27,723 nt of DNA from a virus: positions 1-27,723 of IMG/VR virus record IMGVR_UViG_3300046467_000720. One strand, given 5' to 3'. The position numbers were made by a program, and so were the translations under genes. This document shows, in pieces, positions 7,010 to 14,254 of this stretch. The notes under the pieces were generated by a model. The model saw only the letters and a program-made list of their open reading frames with translations. It was not told the origin of the DNA and made no database searches. Numbering within the stretch: the first letter of the stretch is position 1; every line of letters starts with the position of its first letter.

Positions 7010-8926
7010 TTAATAGTCTCCCTGCTGAACCACTGCTTCCGTCTCCTCAATCGCTTGAGCTTCAGGAGCCGGAACCTGTCCAGTGATGGCTTGCATCTCC
7101 ATGGCTTCCTGCTCCTGTTTGTCCGGCATGAAACCCAACTGCACAAGGTACTCTTCAACGTCCTTCCGCAACGCCCTCGCATTGTTGGTGTCCACCTGCT
7201 CATAGGCATTGAGTAATTCGCCCAGCCTTGAGCTAATAGCCTGTTGCCCCTGCGGTGGAACCTGCATCCCGCTCTGCCGCGCTTTCTCAAGGAACTGCAT
7301 GATGACCCCGATCCTCACCCTCGCGTCCTGACCGCCCTCCACGGGAATCATCTCCCCGATCAACAGCGCAGGAATAATCTTCTTCTCATCGGATACCTCG
7401 TTGCCCTCCTTCTCGTTCGGGTCTTGGATAAGTCGCGGTATCAATGACGGGTCTTCCAGTTCCAGAATGCTCTTGTCCAGTTCAACCTGGTTAATCCAAG
7501 GGCTACCCGAAAACAACTGCTTCCGTTGCACCGCCTTGTTGAGCAGCATGGCTTTGCTCACCATATCCATGCCCCCACGCGGTTCAATCTGGTACTCGTC
7601 GTGCAGCGCAACCGGATCAAGCATCAGGCTGTCCTCAAGGAAACGGAACTGCAAATCTTCCCCGTCAAACTGAATCAATAGTTCCCAAGCCTGACGATAT
7701 AATGTTCCCAGTGCCTGACGGAAAAGGCGCAGCCGCAAGTCCATGTTCTGCTGGGACTGGGCATTGATGGATTCAATCTCCGTGGCCGTGCGCCTGTCCT
7801 GCGATGCCATCACCTGATTGATTCCGTAATCGGGAACCGTCACGCGCTGTTCAGCCACCGACTGTGTTCGCATCAGTTCCTTGTCAAAATCTATCGGGGG
7901 TTGCGGCATGGGAACCGGCGCAATTCCAAAGGGCAAAATCTGTCCCGGTTTCATCCGCAGATTAACCGAGTTGGGCAGGTCACGTTCAGCCCTGAAGAGC
8001 GGCTGGTTGAACAACGTGGCGCAGTCCATCTTTTCATTCCAAATCTTGTTCAGGCTGACCTCAAAGGTTCCCAGCATCTCACACACGCCACGCGGACTGT
8101 ACCACCCGCCATCGGTGATCTCATACTCACAGGAGGCAAACGGAGGTTGCCCGTGGTCGTATGGTACAGCCATGGTATCGCGCAGCTTGGTTTCAGGTGA
8201 CTGCGGTGAGAAGGTTTCAATCTGCCATTCCCCGTCCTTTTCCTTCCGCGTGTAAACCTCCCAAACTATGATCTGATCGCGATCACGGCTAAAGGTTAAC
8301 CCCTCGCGGATTTCCTTCCGGTTACGGAGATTATTGCTGATCCCCTCGTTATCCTCCACACCGCCCCGTATCTTGTTAATGACCGCCTTGGATGTGTCAT
8401 AGATACCGGCGCGTTTATACGCCGCCTCGCTCATGGGCAACACATGTGCCACCCTGTCAGCTCCGTCCACCCCCTTCGTCCAAGGCGGAACAATCACAAA
8501 GAGCGGGTCTATCGCCTGAAATTCCACTCGCCGCTTGTCCGGGTTCCAAAACACCTTCAGCACCCCGCGACCGCCCATCAGCATATGGTCAATCCAACTC
8601 ATCACTTCCGTGGCGTAGTTGCTCTGCTCATGGAGCTTATAGGAAAACCATTGTTCAGCCGCCGTGGTGAATCCCGCCAACTGACTTCGCATAGGCACAA
8701 ACGTAGCCAGTACCTCAAGCCCCATGGCTTGCTGAAAGAATCCCGGCTTCAACTTGTTGATGGTGGTATCTATCAGCGGGAAATGCATATCAGCCGCGTT
8801 AGGCCAAGGCTTGTGTTTCCGCTTCAGACCGTTGTTACGCATCTGATACCACAACGCCTGTCGCGTCTCCCATTCCACGCGGGACTTGATGTCATCCGCC
8901 ACCAAGTTATAAATCTTCTCGCTCAT
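7010..8926 (-). CDS. portal protein (638 aa)
   Basis: Probable portal, the dodecameric ring at the head vertex through which DNA is packaged and ejected. The length and arrangement fit portals of podovirus- and N4-gp56-associated phages. It has an N-terminal region with ALWYQMRNNGLKRKHKPWPNA and a central region with RGVLKVFWNP and GGWYSPRGVCEMLG. A long helical part follows with RTATEIESINAQ, a recurrent portal clip/stem motif, and the C-terminus is Gln/Glu-rich. It overlaps the upstream 65-aa gene by four bases (ATGA). Terminase lies upstream and scaffold and capsid downstream, the standard order for a packaging and head module. Confidence 0.88.
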   Translation of the reverse strand: MSEKIYNLVADDIKSRVEWETRQALWYQMRNNGLKRKHKPWPNAADMHFPLIDTTINKLKPGFFQQAMGLEVLATFVPMRSQLAGFTTAAEQWFSYKLHEQSNYATEVMSWIDHMLMGGRGVLKVFWNPDKRRVEFQAIDPLFVIVPPWTKGVDGADRVAHVLPMSEAAYKRAGIYDTSKAVINKIRGGVEDNEGISNNLRNRKEIREGLTFSRDRDQIIVWEVYTRKEKDGEWQIETFSPQSPETKLRDTMAVPYDHGQPPFASCEYEITDGGWYSPRGVCEMLGTFEVSLNKIWNEKMDCATLFNQPLFRAERDLPNSVNLRMKPGQILPFGIAPVPMPQPPIDFDKELMRTQSVAEQRVTVPDYGINQVMASQDRRTATEIESINAQSQQNMDLRLRLFRQALGTLYRQAWELLIQFDGEDLQFRFLEDSLMLDPVALHDEYQIEPRGGMDMVSKAMLLNKAVQRKQLFSGSPWINQVELDKSILELEDPSLIPRLIQDPNEKEGNEVSDEKKIIPALLIGEMIPVEGGQDARVRIGVIMQFLEKARQSGMQVPPQGQQAISSRLGELLNAYEQVDTNNARALRKDVEEYLVQLGFMPDKQEQEAMEMQAITGQVPAPEAQAIEETEAVVQQGDY

Positions 8927-9120
8927 CCTTTACGCGCCATGTTCCTGAATGTCCGGGCCAAGACCGCCTGTTTCTTCGTTTTCGCGCTTGCCTTGGAACC
9001 CGGTTTCAGGACTTGCTTCACATACTGCCCGACAGACTTATCTGCTGCCTTGGCTTTCCTTGTGAATGCCCCCTTCTTCAGGTTCGCCTTCTGAATCCAT
9101 TTACCATTTCCTTTAGCCAT
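8923..9120 (-). CDS. small basic phage protein upstream of the portal (65 aa)
   Basis: A very basic protein (MAKGNGKWIQKANLKKGAFTR at the start, ending TFRNMARKG). It has the pattern of a small Lys-rich protein often coded beside phage structural genes (KWIQ ... KKGAF/LH ... AVLARTF). It may bind nucleic acid or serve in assembly; no function is established. A GGGAGGGGCAGG stretch upstream of the ATG provides ribosome binding. It starts three bases after the 47-aa gene and overlaps the portal start by four bases. Confidence 0.75.
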   Translation of the reverse strand: MAKGNGKWIQKANLKKGAFTRKAKAADKSVGQYVKQVLKPGSKASAKTKKQAVLARTFRNMARKG

Positions 9121-9123
9121 AAA

Positions 9124-9267
9124 TTACCTGCCCCTCCCACGATTACGCCCACGCGGGGCAATCTTCCCCGCCTTAATGTCTTCCTTTGTGGGAACCAACA
9201 TTCCCTGCGGTGTCACCTCTCCCGGCTTCACCTTTTCGCCCCCCTGCTTTTTAGATTTAGTAGTCAT
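9124..9267 (-). CDS. very small basic protein (47 aa)
   Basis: A short reading frame with start MTTKSKKQGGEKVKPGEV and end GRNRGRGR. Its ATG overlaps the TGA of the HExxH gene (ATGA), AGGTG lies just upstream, and its stop is three bases from the next ATG. This exact fit between two genes is the main evidence that it is real. It is rich in Lys, Arg and Gly and looks disordered, as nucleic-acid-binding small phage proteins often do. The function is unknown. Confidence 0.6.
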   Translation of the reverse strand: MTTKSKKQGGEKVKPGEVTPQGMLVPTKEDIKAGKIAPRGRNRGRGR

Positions 9268-9572
9268 TGGTTGCACCTATACCCCATGCGCCAGAGGAGT
9301 TTAGCTATGTTTGCCGCAGCCGTGTCCACCCACTCCTCCTCGTCTGCTCCCCTCTTTGAAAATAACTGCTCTCGCAACCTCGGAAATTCAGCGTGGAGGC
9401 TCTCATGGATTATCACATCCAAACGCTTACACCCGCGTAGTCTTGGGCTGATGGTAATAGATTTCTCATCCGTGCAATCAGGCTCCGGGTAGCAACACAA
9501 CCCATTTATCTCCTCAACTCGCACATCAAACTTTCCCGTGCTAAACTTATGCGTTCGTACTTTAGCAGCCAT
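9264..9572 (-). CDS. small putative metallopeptidase-like protein with HExxH (102 aa)
   Basis: The protein contains HESLH at residues 56-60 in the context DVIIHESLHAEFP, a zincin-type HExxH motif with hydrophobic residues before it. Four Cys lie in the first 50 residues (CC near 26, then 33 and 48). Family precedent suggests a zinc metallopeptidase-like or SprT-like fold, but no third ligand can be named with confidence. I use the ATG with AGAAGG 6 bases upstream; a TTG 24 bases earlier is the alternative. It lies between large terminase and portal, so a maturation or packaging role is possible but unproven. Confidence 0.65.
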   Translation of the reverse strand: MAAKVRTHKFSTGKFDVRVEEINGLCCYPEPDCTDEKSITISPRLRGCKRLDVIIHESLHAEFPRLREQLFSKRGADEEEWVDTAAANIAKLLWRMGYRCNQ

Positions 9573-9619
9573 TAACTCCCTTCTTCTGCTTGACAACTCT
9601 CATCCCTAAAAACCCACTA

Positions 9620-9632
9620 TCACAATGTGACA
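9620..9632. promoter_or_regulatory. dispersed near-palindromic 13-mer (TCACAATGTGACA), site 3
   Basis: Exact reverse complement of the copy at 5645-5657. It sits in the short non-coding gap between the large terminase stop and the HExxH gene start. Confidence 0.45.
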
Positions 9633-9656
9633 CCTCTGGCAAATAAATAATTCATC

Positions 9657-11156
9657 TTACCATCCAACCTCCATCCCCGGCGGGACAGACATTGAATCCG
9701 CTATCGCCTCCGCTTCATCATACAACTCGCCCAGTGATGGACGGCTAATACTCTCATAATATTCCCAAGACCCGCCTATCCCCCCTCCACACGCTATACA
9801 CCCCAACACCGCATCAGCCCTGTCAGGACTAGCCAATCCACGCGCCTTCATGCGATCCTTCGGTTCCACCCCCAACTTTCCTGACCGACCCACATCGCTC
9901 CTCCTGGTAATCATCTGTTGATGCAACAATCCATCATCAAACAACCTCACCTCCTGCCGCTCAATCGCCCTAGCTGCCTGATGCCAAATCTCTGCCCCAC
10001 GATTAGTGTATCTCGGGTCAAAAGGTTTTCCCCCAAAGTTTACCCGATGGATGTCAAACCCCGCTTCCATCAAGGCATCGCACATCGGCAATCCCAACCC
10101 GCCTTCATCTCCATACACCTCATCCCCCACCACCCCATGAATATCAAATAACTGCAATAACCTACCTATGCTCTTGTTCGTGTCCCGATCCTTCCAACAC
10201 TCCATCACCGTCACCTCATTGCCCACTCGCAAAGCAAACACACACTCATCCCCGCCAGCCGCGAAATCCACAAACGCACACTTCATCCCGTCCTTACGCT
10301 CAGGTGGTTCCTTCAAACATTTCTCCAAGTCCTTCAACATCAATACCACACCCTCATCACTGTCATCCATGAATTCCCCATAGATCATACTCCGAATCAA
10401 AGGGCTGCTCTCTCCATAAGTCTGGATCTGTTCGCTAATCCAGTCCTTCGTCAGATGCGGGCAGTCATATGCCGTCACAGTAAATGTCTCCCAACGCTCC
10501 CGTTGTTTAGTGAACGCATCATAAAAGAAACCCGTAGCCGCTCCCGGACTGCTCATCATCAATAACCGACTAGGTTGACACCGCTCAACCGCATGGAAAA
10601 TCTCGTCATCATGTATCCCCTTCGCTTCATCCACAATGAACAAAAGATTGTTACTCTCCCCCTGCCTATGCCAACCCTCCGCCTTGTGCGGGTCACTAGC
10701 ACTAAACCCAATCGCCCTAGCCCCATTCACAAATCTCAACCCACTCTGCGTAACCTCAAACCCCTCACCCGCCGTCAACTGCTGCACGTACCTCTTCAAC
10801 GTAGGCCACAACGCAGCCTCTACCTGCCGGTAAACTCCAGCAGTACAAACCACCAAACTATCCGGGAAACTAATCACATGCCACAACACCGCTATCGCCG
10901 CAACCATACTAGTCTTCCCACTACCATTCGCAGCCTTCAACGCCACACGGCTCTCCTTGTAATTCAATTCCTTCAACACATCCACCTGCCAAGGATACAA
11001 GTCCATGTCCAAATACGTCTTCGCAAACCAATGCAAATCCGATCGCTTTGAACGTGCCAACTCACTCTCCTTACCTTTCCGGTTACGCGATCCTTTCGGA
11101 CGACCCGCTTTCTTGGCCACAGGTTTACTTGTAACAGGCTTTGATGACTTGTTCAT
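9657..11156 (-). CDS. terminase large subunit (499 aa)
   Basis: ATP-driven DNA-packaging motor and headful/cos nuclease. The Walker A motif (ANGSGKT) is at about residues 76-82 and Walker B (LLFIVDEA) at 171-178. The C-terminal nuclease domain shows the acidic FVDFAAGGDE segment, a second site at GDEGGLG, and a third near SPDRADA, which is the usual Asp triad of large terminases. The N-terminus is basic and has a GRPKGSRNRKGK hook-like segment. I start it at the ATG that overlaps the upstream TGA (ATGA), which has GGGAG upstream, rather than at an in-frame start 45 bases earlier inside the preceding gene. The length is normal. Confidence 0.93.
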   Translation of the reverse strand: MNKSSKPVTSKPVAKKAGRPKGSRNRKGKESELARSKRSDLHWFAKTYLDMDLYPWQVDVLKELNYKESRVALKAANGSGKTSMVAAIAVLWHVISFPDSLVVCTAGVYRQVEAALWPTLKRYVQQLTAGEGFEVTQSGLRFVNGARAIGFSASDPHKAEGWHRQGESNNLLFIVDEAKGIHDDEIFHAVERCQPSRLLMMSSPGAATGFFYDAFTKQRERWETFTVTAYDCPHLTKDWISEQIQTYGESSPLIRSMIYGEFMDDSDEGVVLMLKDLEKCLKEPPERKDGMKCAFVDFAAGGDECVFALRVGNEVTVMECWKDRDTNKSIGRLLQLFDIHGVVGDEVYGDEGGLGLPMCDALMEAGFDIHRVNFGGKPFDPRYTNRGAEIWHQAARAIERQEVRLFDDGLLHQQMITRRSDVGRSGKLGVEPKDRMKARGLASPDRADAVLGCIACGGGIGGSWEYYESISRPSLGELYDEAEAIADSMSVPPGMEVGW

Positions 11157-11614
11157 GCTATCTCCCACCTGAATTTCTGTTGGCCGTATATCGGTTGCCA
11201 TTCACGCACCTTGCCGTCTCGCTTGCTCTTACGGCCCCAAGCATCATGCGGCTTTACCTCCGCGACTATCCGCCATCCCGATCCACGCAAACTCGCACCA
11301 CTCTCATCCTGCAATGTATAAGTCACCAACCTGTCACCACCCATCGCCCTCCACGCTCGCCAACACGCGCCATACAACTTTGAATTAGAGTTCCTCGGAG
11401 CCTGCCCATTCACACAAACCCGCAACACCTCCGCAGTTCCTCGCACCATGAACGTAGCCGATAACGGATTACCCACTATCGCTACCCCAACCAGTTCGCC
11501 TTCCTCCAAACCAATCGCAAACTTCCCACCATTCCTAACCGTCCTCCCGTTGTGCCGATGAAACGACTCAACGAAATCATTAGCCTCACGCAATGTTACC
11601 GGAACAATAGTCAT
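11153..11614 (-). CDS. XF1762-family GNAT-like acyltransferase (153 aa)
   Basis: The sequence matches the phage- and plasmid-borne XF1762 family, which has a GNAT-like fold. It shows an N-terminal SFHRHNG motif, then EEGELVGVAIVGNPLSA. The centre has EVLRVCVNGQAPRNSNSKLY, and RLVTYTLQDESGASLRGSGW follows. Its substrate is unknown; phage members are often suspected of modifying DNA or a host protein, but that is not shown here. It lies between the terminase genes and overlaps the large-subunit start by four bases, so it is co-transcribed with packaging genes. A C-rich, G-quadruplex-capable leader precedes it. Confidence 0.82.
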   Translation of the reverse strand: MTIVPVTLREANDFVESFHRHNGRTVRNGGKFAIGLEEGELVGVAIVGNPLSATFMVRGTAEVLRVCVNGQAPRNSNSKLYGACWRAWRAMGGDRLVTYTLQDESGASLRGSGWRIVAEVKPHDAWGRKSKRDGKVREWQPIYGQQKFRWEIA

Positions 11615-11754
11615 ATGCTTTTTTGTTGAGGGCTATTGGATGGAGGGGGGAGCAACAGCAACCGCAGGTGGTGGGGGTGGCGGGGGTCCGGGGTGGGGTG
11701 GAAATCCTTGAGCATTGGTTTTTAAAACCACAGAGCATGCCTGTTATTGTGGAG
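11615..11754. other. 140-bp gap between terminase small subunit and XF1762 genes
   Basis: No gene seen. It holds a G-rich plus-strand block (11641-11700) with a quadruplex pattern and a TGGTTTT/AAAACCA inverted repeat at 11716-11730 around one base. An interrupted GCAT/ATGC pair flanks that repeat. Confidence 0.5.
11673..11698 (+). other. G-quadruplex motif
   Basis: Four runs of 4-5 G (11673-77, 11682-86, 11690-93, 11695-98) are separated by loops of 4, 3 and 1 bases on the plus strand. This strand is the template for the minus-strand operon. Confidence 0.6.
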
Positions 11755-12213
11755 TCAAACGTCAATTGGTGGCTTGCTGGTGGATTTGAAAGCTTCTTTG
11801 TTTCCCGCCGTGCTTTGGATCAACTGCACAAGCACATTGTTTGAACCCGAACTGGCTCCGGCCTGGGCGTTTGGCACGGTAAAGCCGTGAATCCGTTCAC
11901 CCATCCACGCCAAGGCTGTCCAACGTGCCGGGGATGAATAGCCGGCCTTTGCAATGCCTTGCAATAGATTCTTTTTTCCCGTCTCTCTCTTTTGCTTCAA
12001 AAGAAGCGCAAGGTCTGTATCCCTTTTGCATATCTTATTGAACTGACTGACAGGCACGCCAATAACACCAGCCGTTGCACGTTCGGACATCCCCAGTTCA
12101 AAGCACTCTTGAGCCTCTGTTATCTGCTCTTTACTGAGTCGCCTTATTACTCTGGCAACCTTGCGTTTGGATTGGCTTGGTTTGCTTGGTGATTGGATAA
12201 TGTTCACACTCAT
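11755..12213 (-). CDS. putative terminase small subunit (152 aa)
   Basis: Likely DNA-recognition subunit of the packaging enzyme. After a basic N-terminal segment (KPSQSKRKVARVIRRL) comes a helix-turn-helix-like region, LSKEQITEAQECFELGMSE followed by RATAGVIGVPVSQFNKIC. Then a helical, Lys-rich stretch (LLLKQKRETGKKNLLQGI) and a Trp-containing segment resembling the oligomerisation part of small terminases. The assignment rests on the HTH, the size and the place as first gene before the large subunit; no family signature is decisive. The ATG at 12213 is used, but neither it nor a TTG at 12255 has a good ribosome site, so the start is uncertain. Confidence 0.6.
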   Translation of the reverse strand: MSVNIIQSPSKPSQSKRKVARVIRRLSKEQITEAQECFELGMSERATAGVIGVPVSQFNKICKRDTDLALLLKQKRETGKKNLLQGIAKAGYSSPARWTALAWMGERIHGFTVPNAQAGASSGSNNVLVQLIQSTAGNKEAFKSTSKPPIDV

Positions 12214-12342
12214 AAATAAAAGCGCGTTACGTTTTAGTGAATAGGGACGGGGCAAACAAGCTCATTATTCACCATTTGCTACAATATATCACATTTACCC
12301 GTGAATTGCCTGAAAATACTTTGCAATATGTGAAAATATAGC

Positions 12343-12370
12343 TTGTGCAATAGCGTGTAGAGTGTAGATT
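12343..12370 (+). promoter_or_regulatory. candidate sigma70-type promoter for the rightward cluster
   Basis: TTGTGC, a 16-base spacer, then TAGATT. The predicted start falls near 12377, exactly where a leader hairpin begins. The elements are weak matches, so this is tentative. Confidence 0.3.
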
Positions 12371-12376
12371 CCTTAT

Positions 12377-12394
12377 GTCGCCAATGCTGGCGGC
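12377..12394 (+). other. leader hairpin
   Basis: GTCGCCA and TGGCGGC pair over 7 bp (one G-U) around ATGC, at the probable 5' end of the rightward transcript. Confidence 0.4.
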
Positions 12395-12430
12395 AAAGTG
12401 TGAGACTAGGATTATTCGGAACAAATCATT

Positions 12431-12637
12431 ATGGCAACAAAACACAAATTCATTGCAAGAGTACACGACAAAAAGACCGTGCAGAAAATGCTTAAATCTT
12501 TTCGGCACGCTGGCCTTAATGTTGAAAAGCTTGACGCCGGGTATTCAGTCACCACTAAAAAAGGCTTTGAAGTATTCAAGGCCATGATAGGCAGCAGAGC
12601 ATACCTCTGCCGGTACGTGGATAATCTATTTGCATAA
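12431..12637 (+). CDS. unknown small basic protein (68 aa)
   Basis: The first gene of the rightward cluster. It is basic (starts MATKHKFIARVHDKKTVQKM, ends YLCRYVDNLFA), with alternating strands and helices that suggest a compact alpha/beta domain. No family is recognised. The ribosome site is weak. It is separated from the next gene by 152 bases that hold a complex RNA fold, so it may be regulated separately from the downstream genes. Confidence 0.6.
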   Translation: MATKHKFIARVHDKKTVQKMLKSFRHAGLNVEKLDAGYSVTTKKGFEVFKAMIGSRAYLCRYVDNLFA

Positions 12638-12652
12638 TCCCACTGTGCAGAT

Positions 12653-12772
12653 ACCGCGTTGCGGTGTTTGCCTTGTGTGATTAACACAAACCTAGCCAAT
12701 GAAAAGCCGATAGGGCGCGGCATTTGCTAGGATAAGAAAAACACCGCTCGACGCGTTAACGTCGCCTATCGG
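12653..12772 (+). ncRNA. candidate structured RNA: three-way junction with pseudoknot
   Basis: Stems visible by pairing: PA, 12661-12669 with 12739-12747 (9 bp, GCGGTGTTT/AAACACCGC); PB hairpin, 12673-12678 with 12684-12689 (6 bp, 5-base loop); PC, 12691-12696 with 12726-12731 (6 bp) continuing as 12698-12701 with 12721-12724 (4 bp); PD hairpin, 12749-12753 with 12760-12764 (5 bp). The 19-base PC loop contains CCGATAGG (12707-12714), which pairs perfectly with CCTATCGG at 12765-12772 and makes a pseudoknot. An alternative 5' hairpin, ACCGC/GCGGT at 12653-12665, would compete with PA. The element ends 17 bases before the 12790 start codon. I do not recognise it as a known class; it may be a cis-regulatory leader or a separate small RNA. 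Confidence 0.7.
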
Positions 12773-12789
12773 GGAAAAAGAATAAGATC

Positions 12790-13095
12790 ATGGCTAGGAG
12801 AATAACAAGCAAAAACCTTGAGAACCTGTGCGAACACCTCAACAAGTTAACCGGCAACCCAATTGAGCCTTACACTAAAAACGCAAGCGGCGACTATGAC
12901 GCGAACGTTGGCGCGTACCTCATAAGCGGTGCGTATGGCGGGTGGGCATTGCATCAAATGGACAATGACAAGGGCGGCGAGCGGGATGTTTTATCTTCCG
13001 GCCATGTTCCGGCACGGGAATTGTTTAACCTCATCCATGCGTACTTGCGCGGGATGGAAGCGCAAGGGCTGTATAGCCAGGAGGTGAGCGCATGA
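12790..13095 (+). CDS. conserved phage-type hypothetical protein (101 aa)
   Basis: The protein has the pattern of a hypothetical protein I recognise as common in phages: a polar N-terminal helix region, then GAYLISGAYGGWALHQM, and a C-terminal REL.NLIHAYLRGM segment. No biochemical role is known to me. It starts downstream of the structured RNA without a normal ribosome site (GGGGAAAAAG lies too far away), so its translation may depend on that RNA. It overlaps the next gene by four bases. Confidence 0.7.
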   Translation: MARRITSKNLENLCEHLNKLTGNPIEPYTKNASGDYDANVGAYLISGAYGGWALHQMDNDKGGERDVLSSGHVPARELFNLIHAYLRGMEAQGLYSQEVSA

Positions 13096-13490
13096 ACTAC
13101 CGAAACAGTCAATGCGGGGAAGGTTGGCAATTGGATTGGTTAACTTGGCAATATCCCTACGCCTACGCGGAGCGGGTTGACGGGTTGGGCGGCGTGCGTT
13201 GGGAAATTGTAAAGGTTGCACCTTACACACTGGAAGGAATCAAAAGCCTTGTGAAGTTGTGGGAAGATAACGGGCGCAAAGGCGCGGTTATTTATGACGG
13301 CCATATGCGCGGATTCCCGTGTGAATGGGTGGAGAATGCTTTGCGCGGGAAAGGTGATCCAAGGCATCAAAGCGGCGGCGACGAACGCGGGGCAACCTAT
13401 GGTTTTGATCGGTTAGCCTTTGACCATAGCGCGGAAAATCCCGTTTTCGGGTTTGACCATTTCGGGAATCGCGAGGGGGTTCAATTATGA
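13092..13490 (+). CDS. hypothetical protein (132 aa)
   Basis: Unknown function. The protein is rich in Trp, Tyr and Gly (starts MNYRNSQCGEGWQLDWLTWQ) and ends in a polar segment. The N-terminal 90 residues look like a small alpha/beta domain; the tail from about residue 85 is Gly/Asp/His-rich and may be flexible. AGGAGG lies 8 bases before the ATG, which overlaps the upstream stop as ATGA. Its own stop overlaps the next gene in the same way. Confidence 0.65.
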   Translation: MNYRNSQCGEGWQLDWLTWQYPYAYAERVDGLGGVRWEIVKVAPYTLEGIKSLVKLWEDNGRKGAVIYDGHMRGFPCEWVENALRGKGDPRHQSGGDERGATYGFDRLAFDHSAENPVFGFDHFGNREGVQL

Positions 13491-13687
13491 TTGCACCACA
13501 GCCACAACTAGCCACCGACCCCCGCCATATCCGCGCAAGGTTTGCCGGTTATTGCTGCGAAACAAACTTGCGTATTCGCGCGGGCGAATGGATTATCTAC
13601 CATCCCTTAACGCAAGACGTTTATTGCGCGTATTCCCTCGCGTATAAGCAATTTGAGAGTTCCAGGTATTATCAGTTAACCCATTAA
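13487..13687 (+). CDS. small Cys-containing hypothetical protein (66 aa)
   Basis: It resembles short phage proteins with the pattern ARF.G.C..T...I..GE.I.YHP, here ARFAGYCCETNLRIRAGEWI. Three Cys (CC near residue 23 and one near 47) might bind a metal, but a full zinc ribbon is not present. GAGGGGG lies upstream of the ATG, which overlaps the preceding stop (ATGA). The function is unknown. Confidence 0.65.
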   Translation: MIAPQPQLATDPRHIRARFAGYCCETNLRIRAGEWIIYHPLTQDVYCAYSLAYKQFESSRYYQLTH

Positions 13688-13691
13688 AATT

Positions 13692-14081
13692 ATGAACATT
13701 GAAGAATTCACACGCGGCTACATTGATGCCGCGATTTGGAGCAGCACGGGCGATGATGGCGAGCCATTAGACGCAACGCATGGGCCGGAAGATTTAGCGG
13801 CAGAAACACGGGCGACAATGGAAAAGGATTGCCGCGAATTTACAAAGCAATGCAATGATGATTTGCGGGAATACAGCGATAAAAGAGCATTGCCGATTGA
13901 TGCCGAATTTACAGCCGCCGATTGCGCGGGCCATGATTTCTGGTTAACGCGCAATGGACATGGGGCCGGCTTTTGGGATAGGGGCATTGGCAAGGTTGGC
14001 GACAGCTTGACGGTTGCTTCTGAAAAATTTGGCAGCGTTGATCTTCTCATTGGCGATGACGGGAAAGTCTACCAAGCATGA
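13692..14081 (+). CDS. conserved phage hypothetical protein with HDFWLTRNGHGAGF motif (129 aa)
   Basis: The sequence has the signature of a widespread phage protein of unknown role. It starts with GYIDAAIWSSTGDDGEPLD, has a central acidic helix region with EDLAAETRATMEKDC, and then the near-invariant GHDFWLTRNGHGAGFWDRG, ending with an acidic GDDGKVY tail. It is small, soluble and acidic. It lies four bases after the previous stop and overlaps the next start (ATGA). There is no clear ribosome site, so translation is probably coupled. Confidence 0.8.
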   Translation: MNIEEFTRGYIDAAIWSSTGDDGEPLDATHGPEDLAAETRATMEKDCREFTKQCNDDLREYSDKRALPIDAEFTAADCAGHDFWLTRNGHGAGFWDRGIGKVGDSLTVASEKFGSVDLLIGDDGKVYQA

Positions 14082-14254
14082 GCTTACTTAACATCAGCCA
14101 GGTGAAAGCCTATTTGCTCGCGCATTCGCCCAAGAGCAAGACGCGAGTGGCCAAGGCACTACTGGAAAAACTTGAACGCGCCTTTAAGCATGAATGCGAC
14201 AAGGCCATGAACCACCATGACAACAAAATATCCAAAGGGAAAACACTAGTATGA
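14078..14254 (+). CDS. small basic hypothetical protein (58 aa)
   Basis: A reading frame beginning MSLLNISQVKAYLLAHSPKS and ending HHDNKISKGKTLV. Both ends overlap neighbouring genes as ATGA, which is the typical pattern of this cluster and strong support for translation. The composition is basic and helical with no recognisable domain. A role in DNA binding is possible but unsupported. Confidence 0.6.
   Translation: MSLLNISQVKAYLLAHSPKSKTRVAKALLEKLERAFKHECDKAMNHHDNKISKGKTLV

Larger units (their letters stand above)
12214..12430. promoter_or_regulatory. AT-rich divergent control region
   Basis: This region separates the leftward structural operon from the rightward accessory cluster, so it must feed promoters in both directions. 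It is rich in short TTGCAA/TATA-like words. A plus-strand candidate promoter and a 5'-leader hairpin are listed separately. I see no clear leftward promoter with good spacing. Confidence 0.5.

Noticed and set aside
8444-9094. Long plus-strand frame (216 aa) opposite the portal gene
   Set aside because: It is antisense to well-supported genes and has the composition of a shadow frame.
11755-12255. TTG start for the small terminase
   Set aside because: Not excluded, but the ATG at 12213 avoids a rare start and neither has a good ribosome site.
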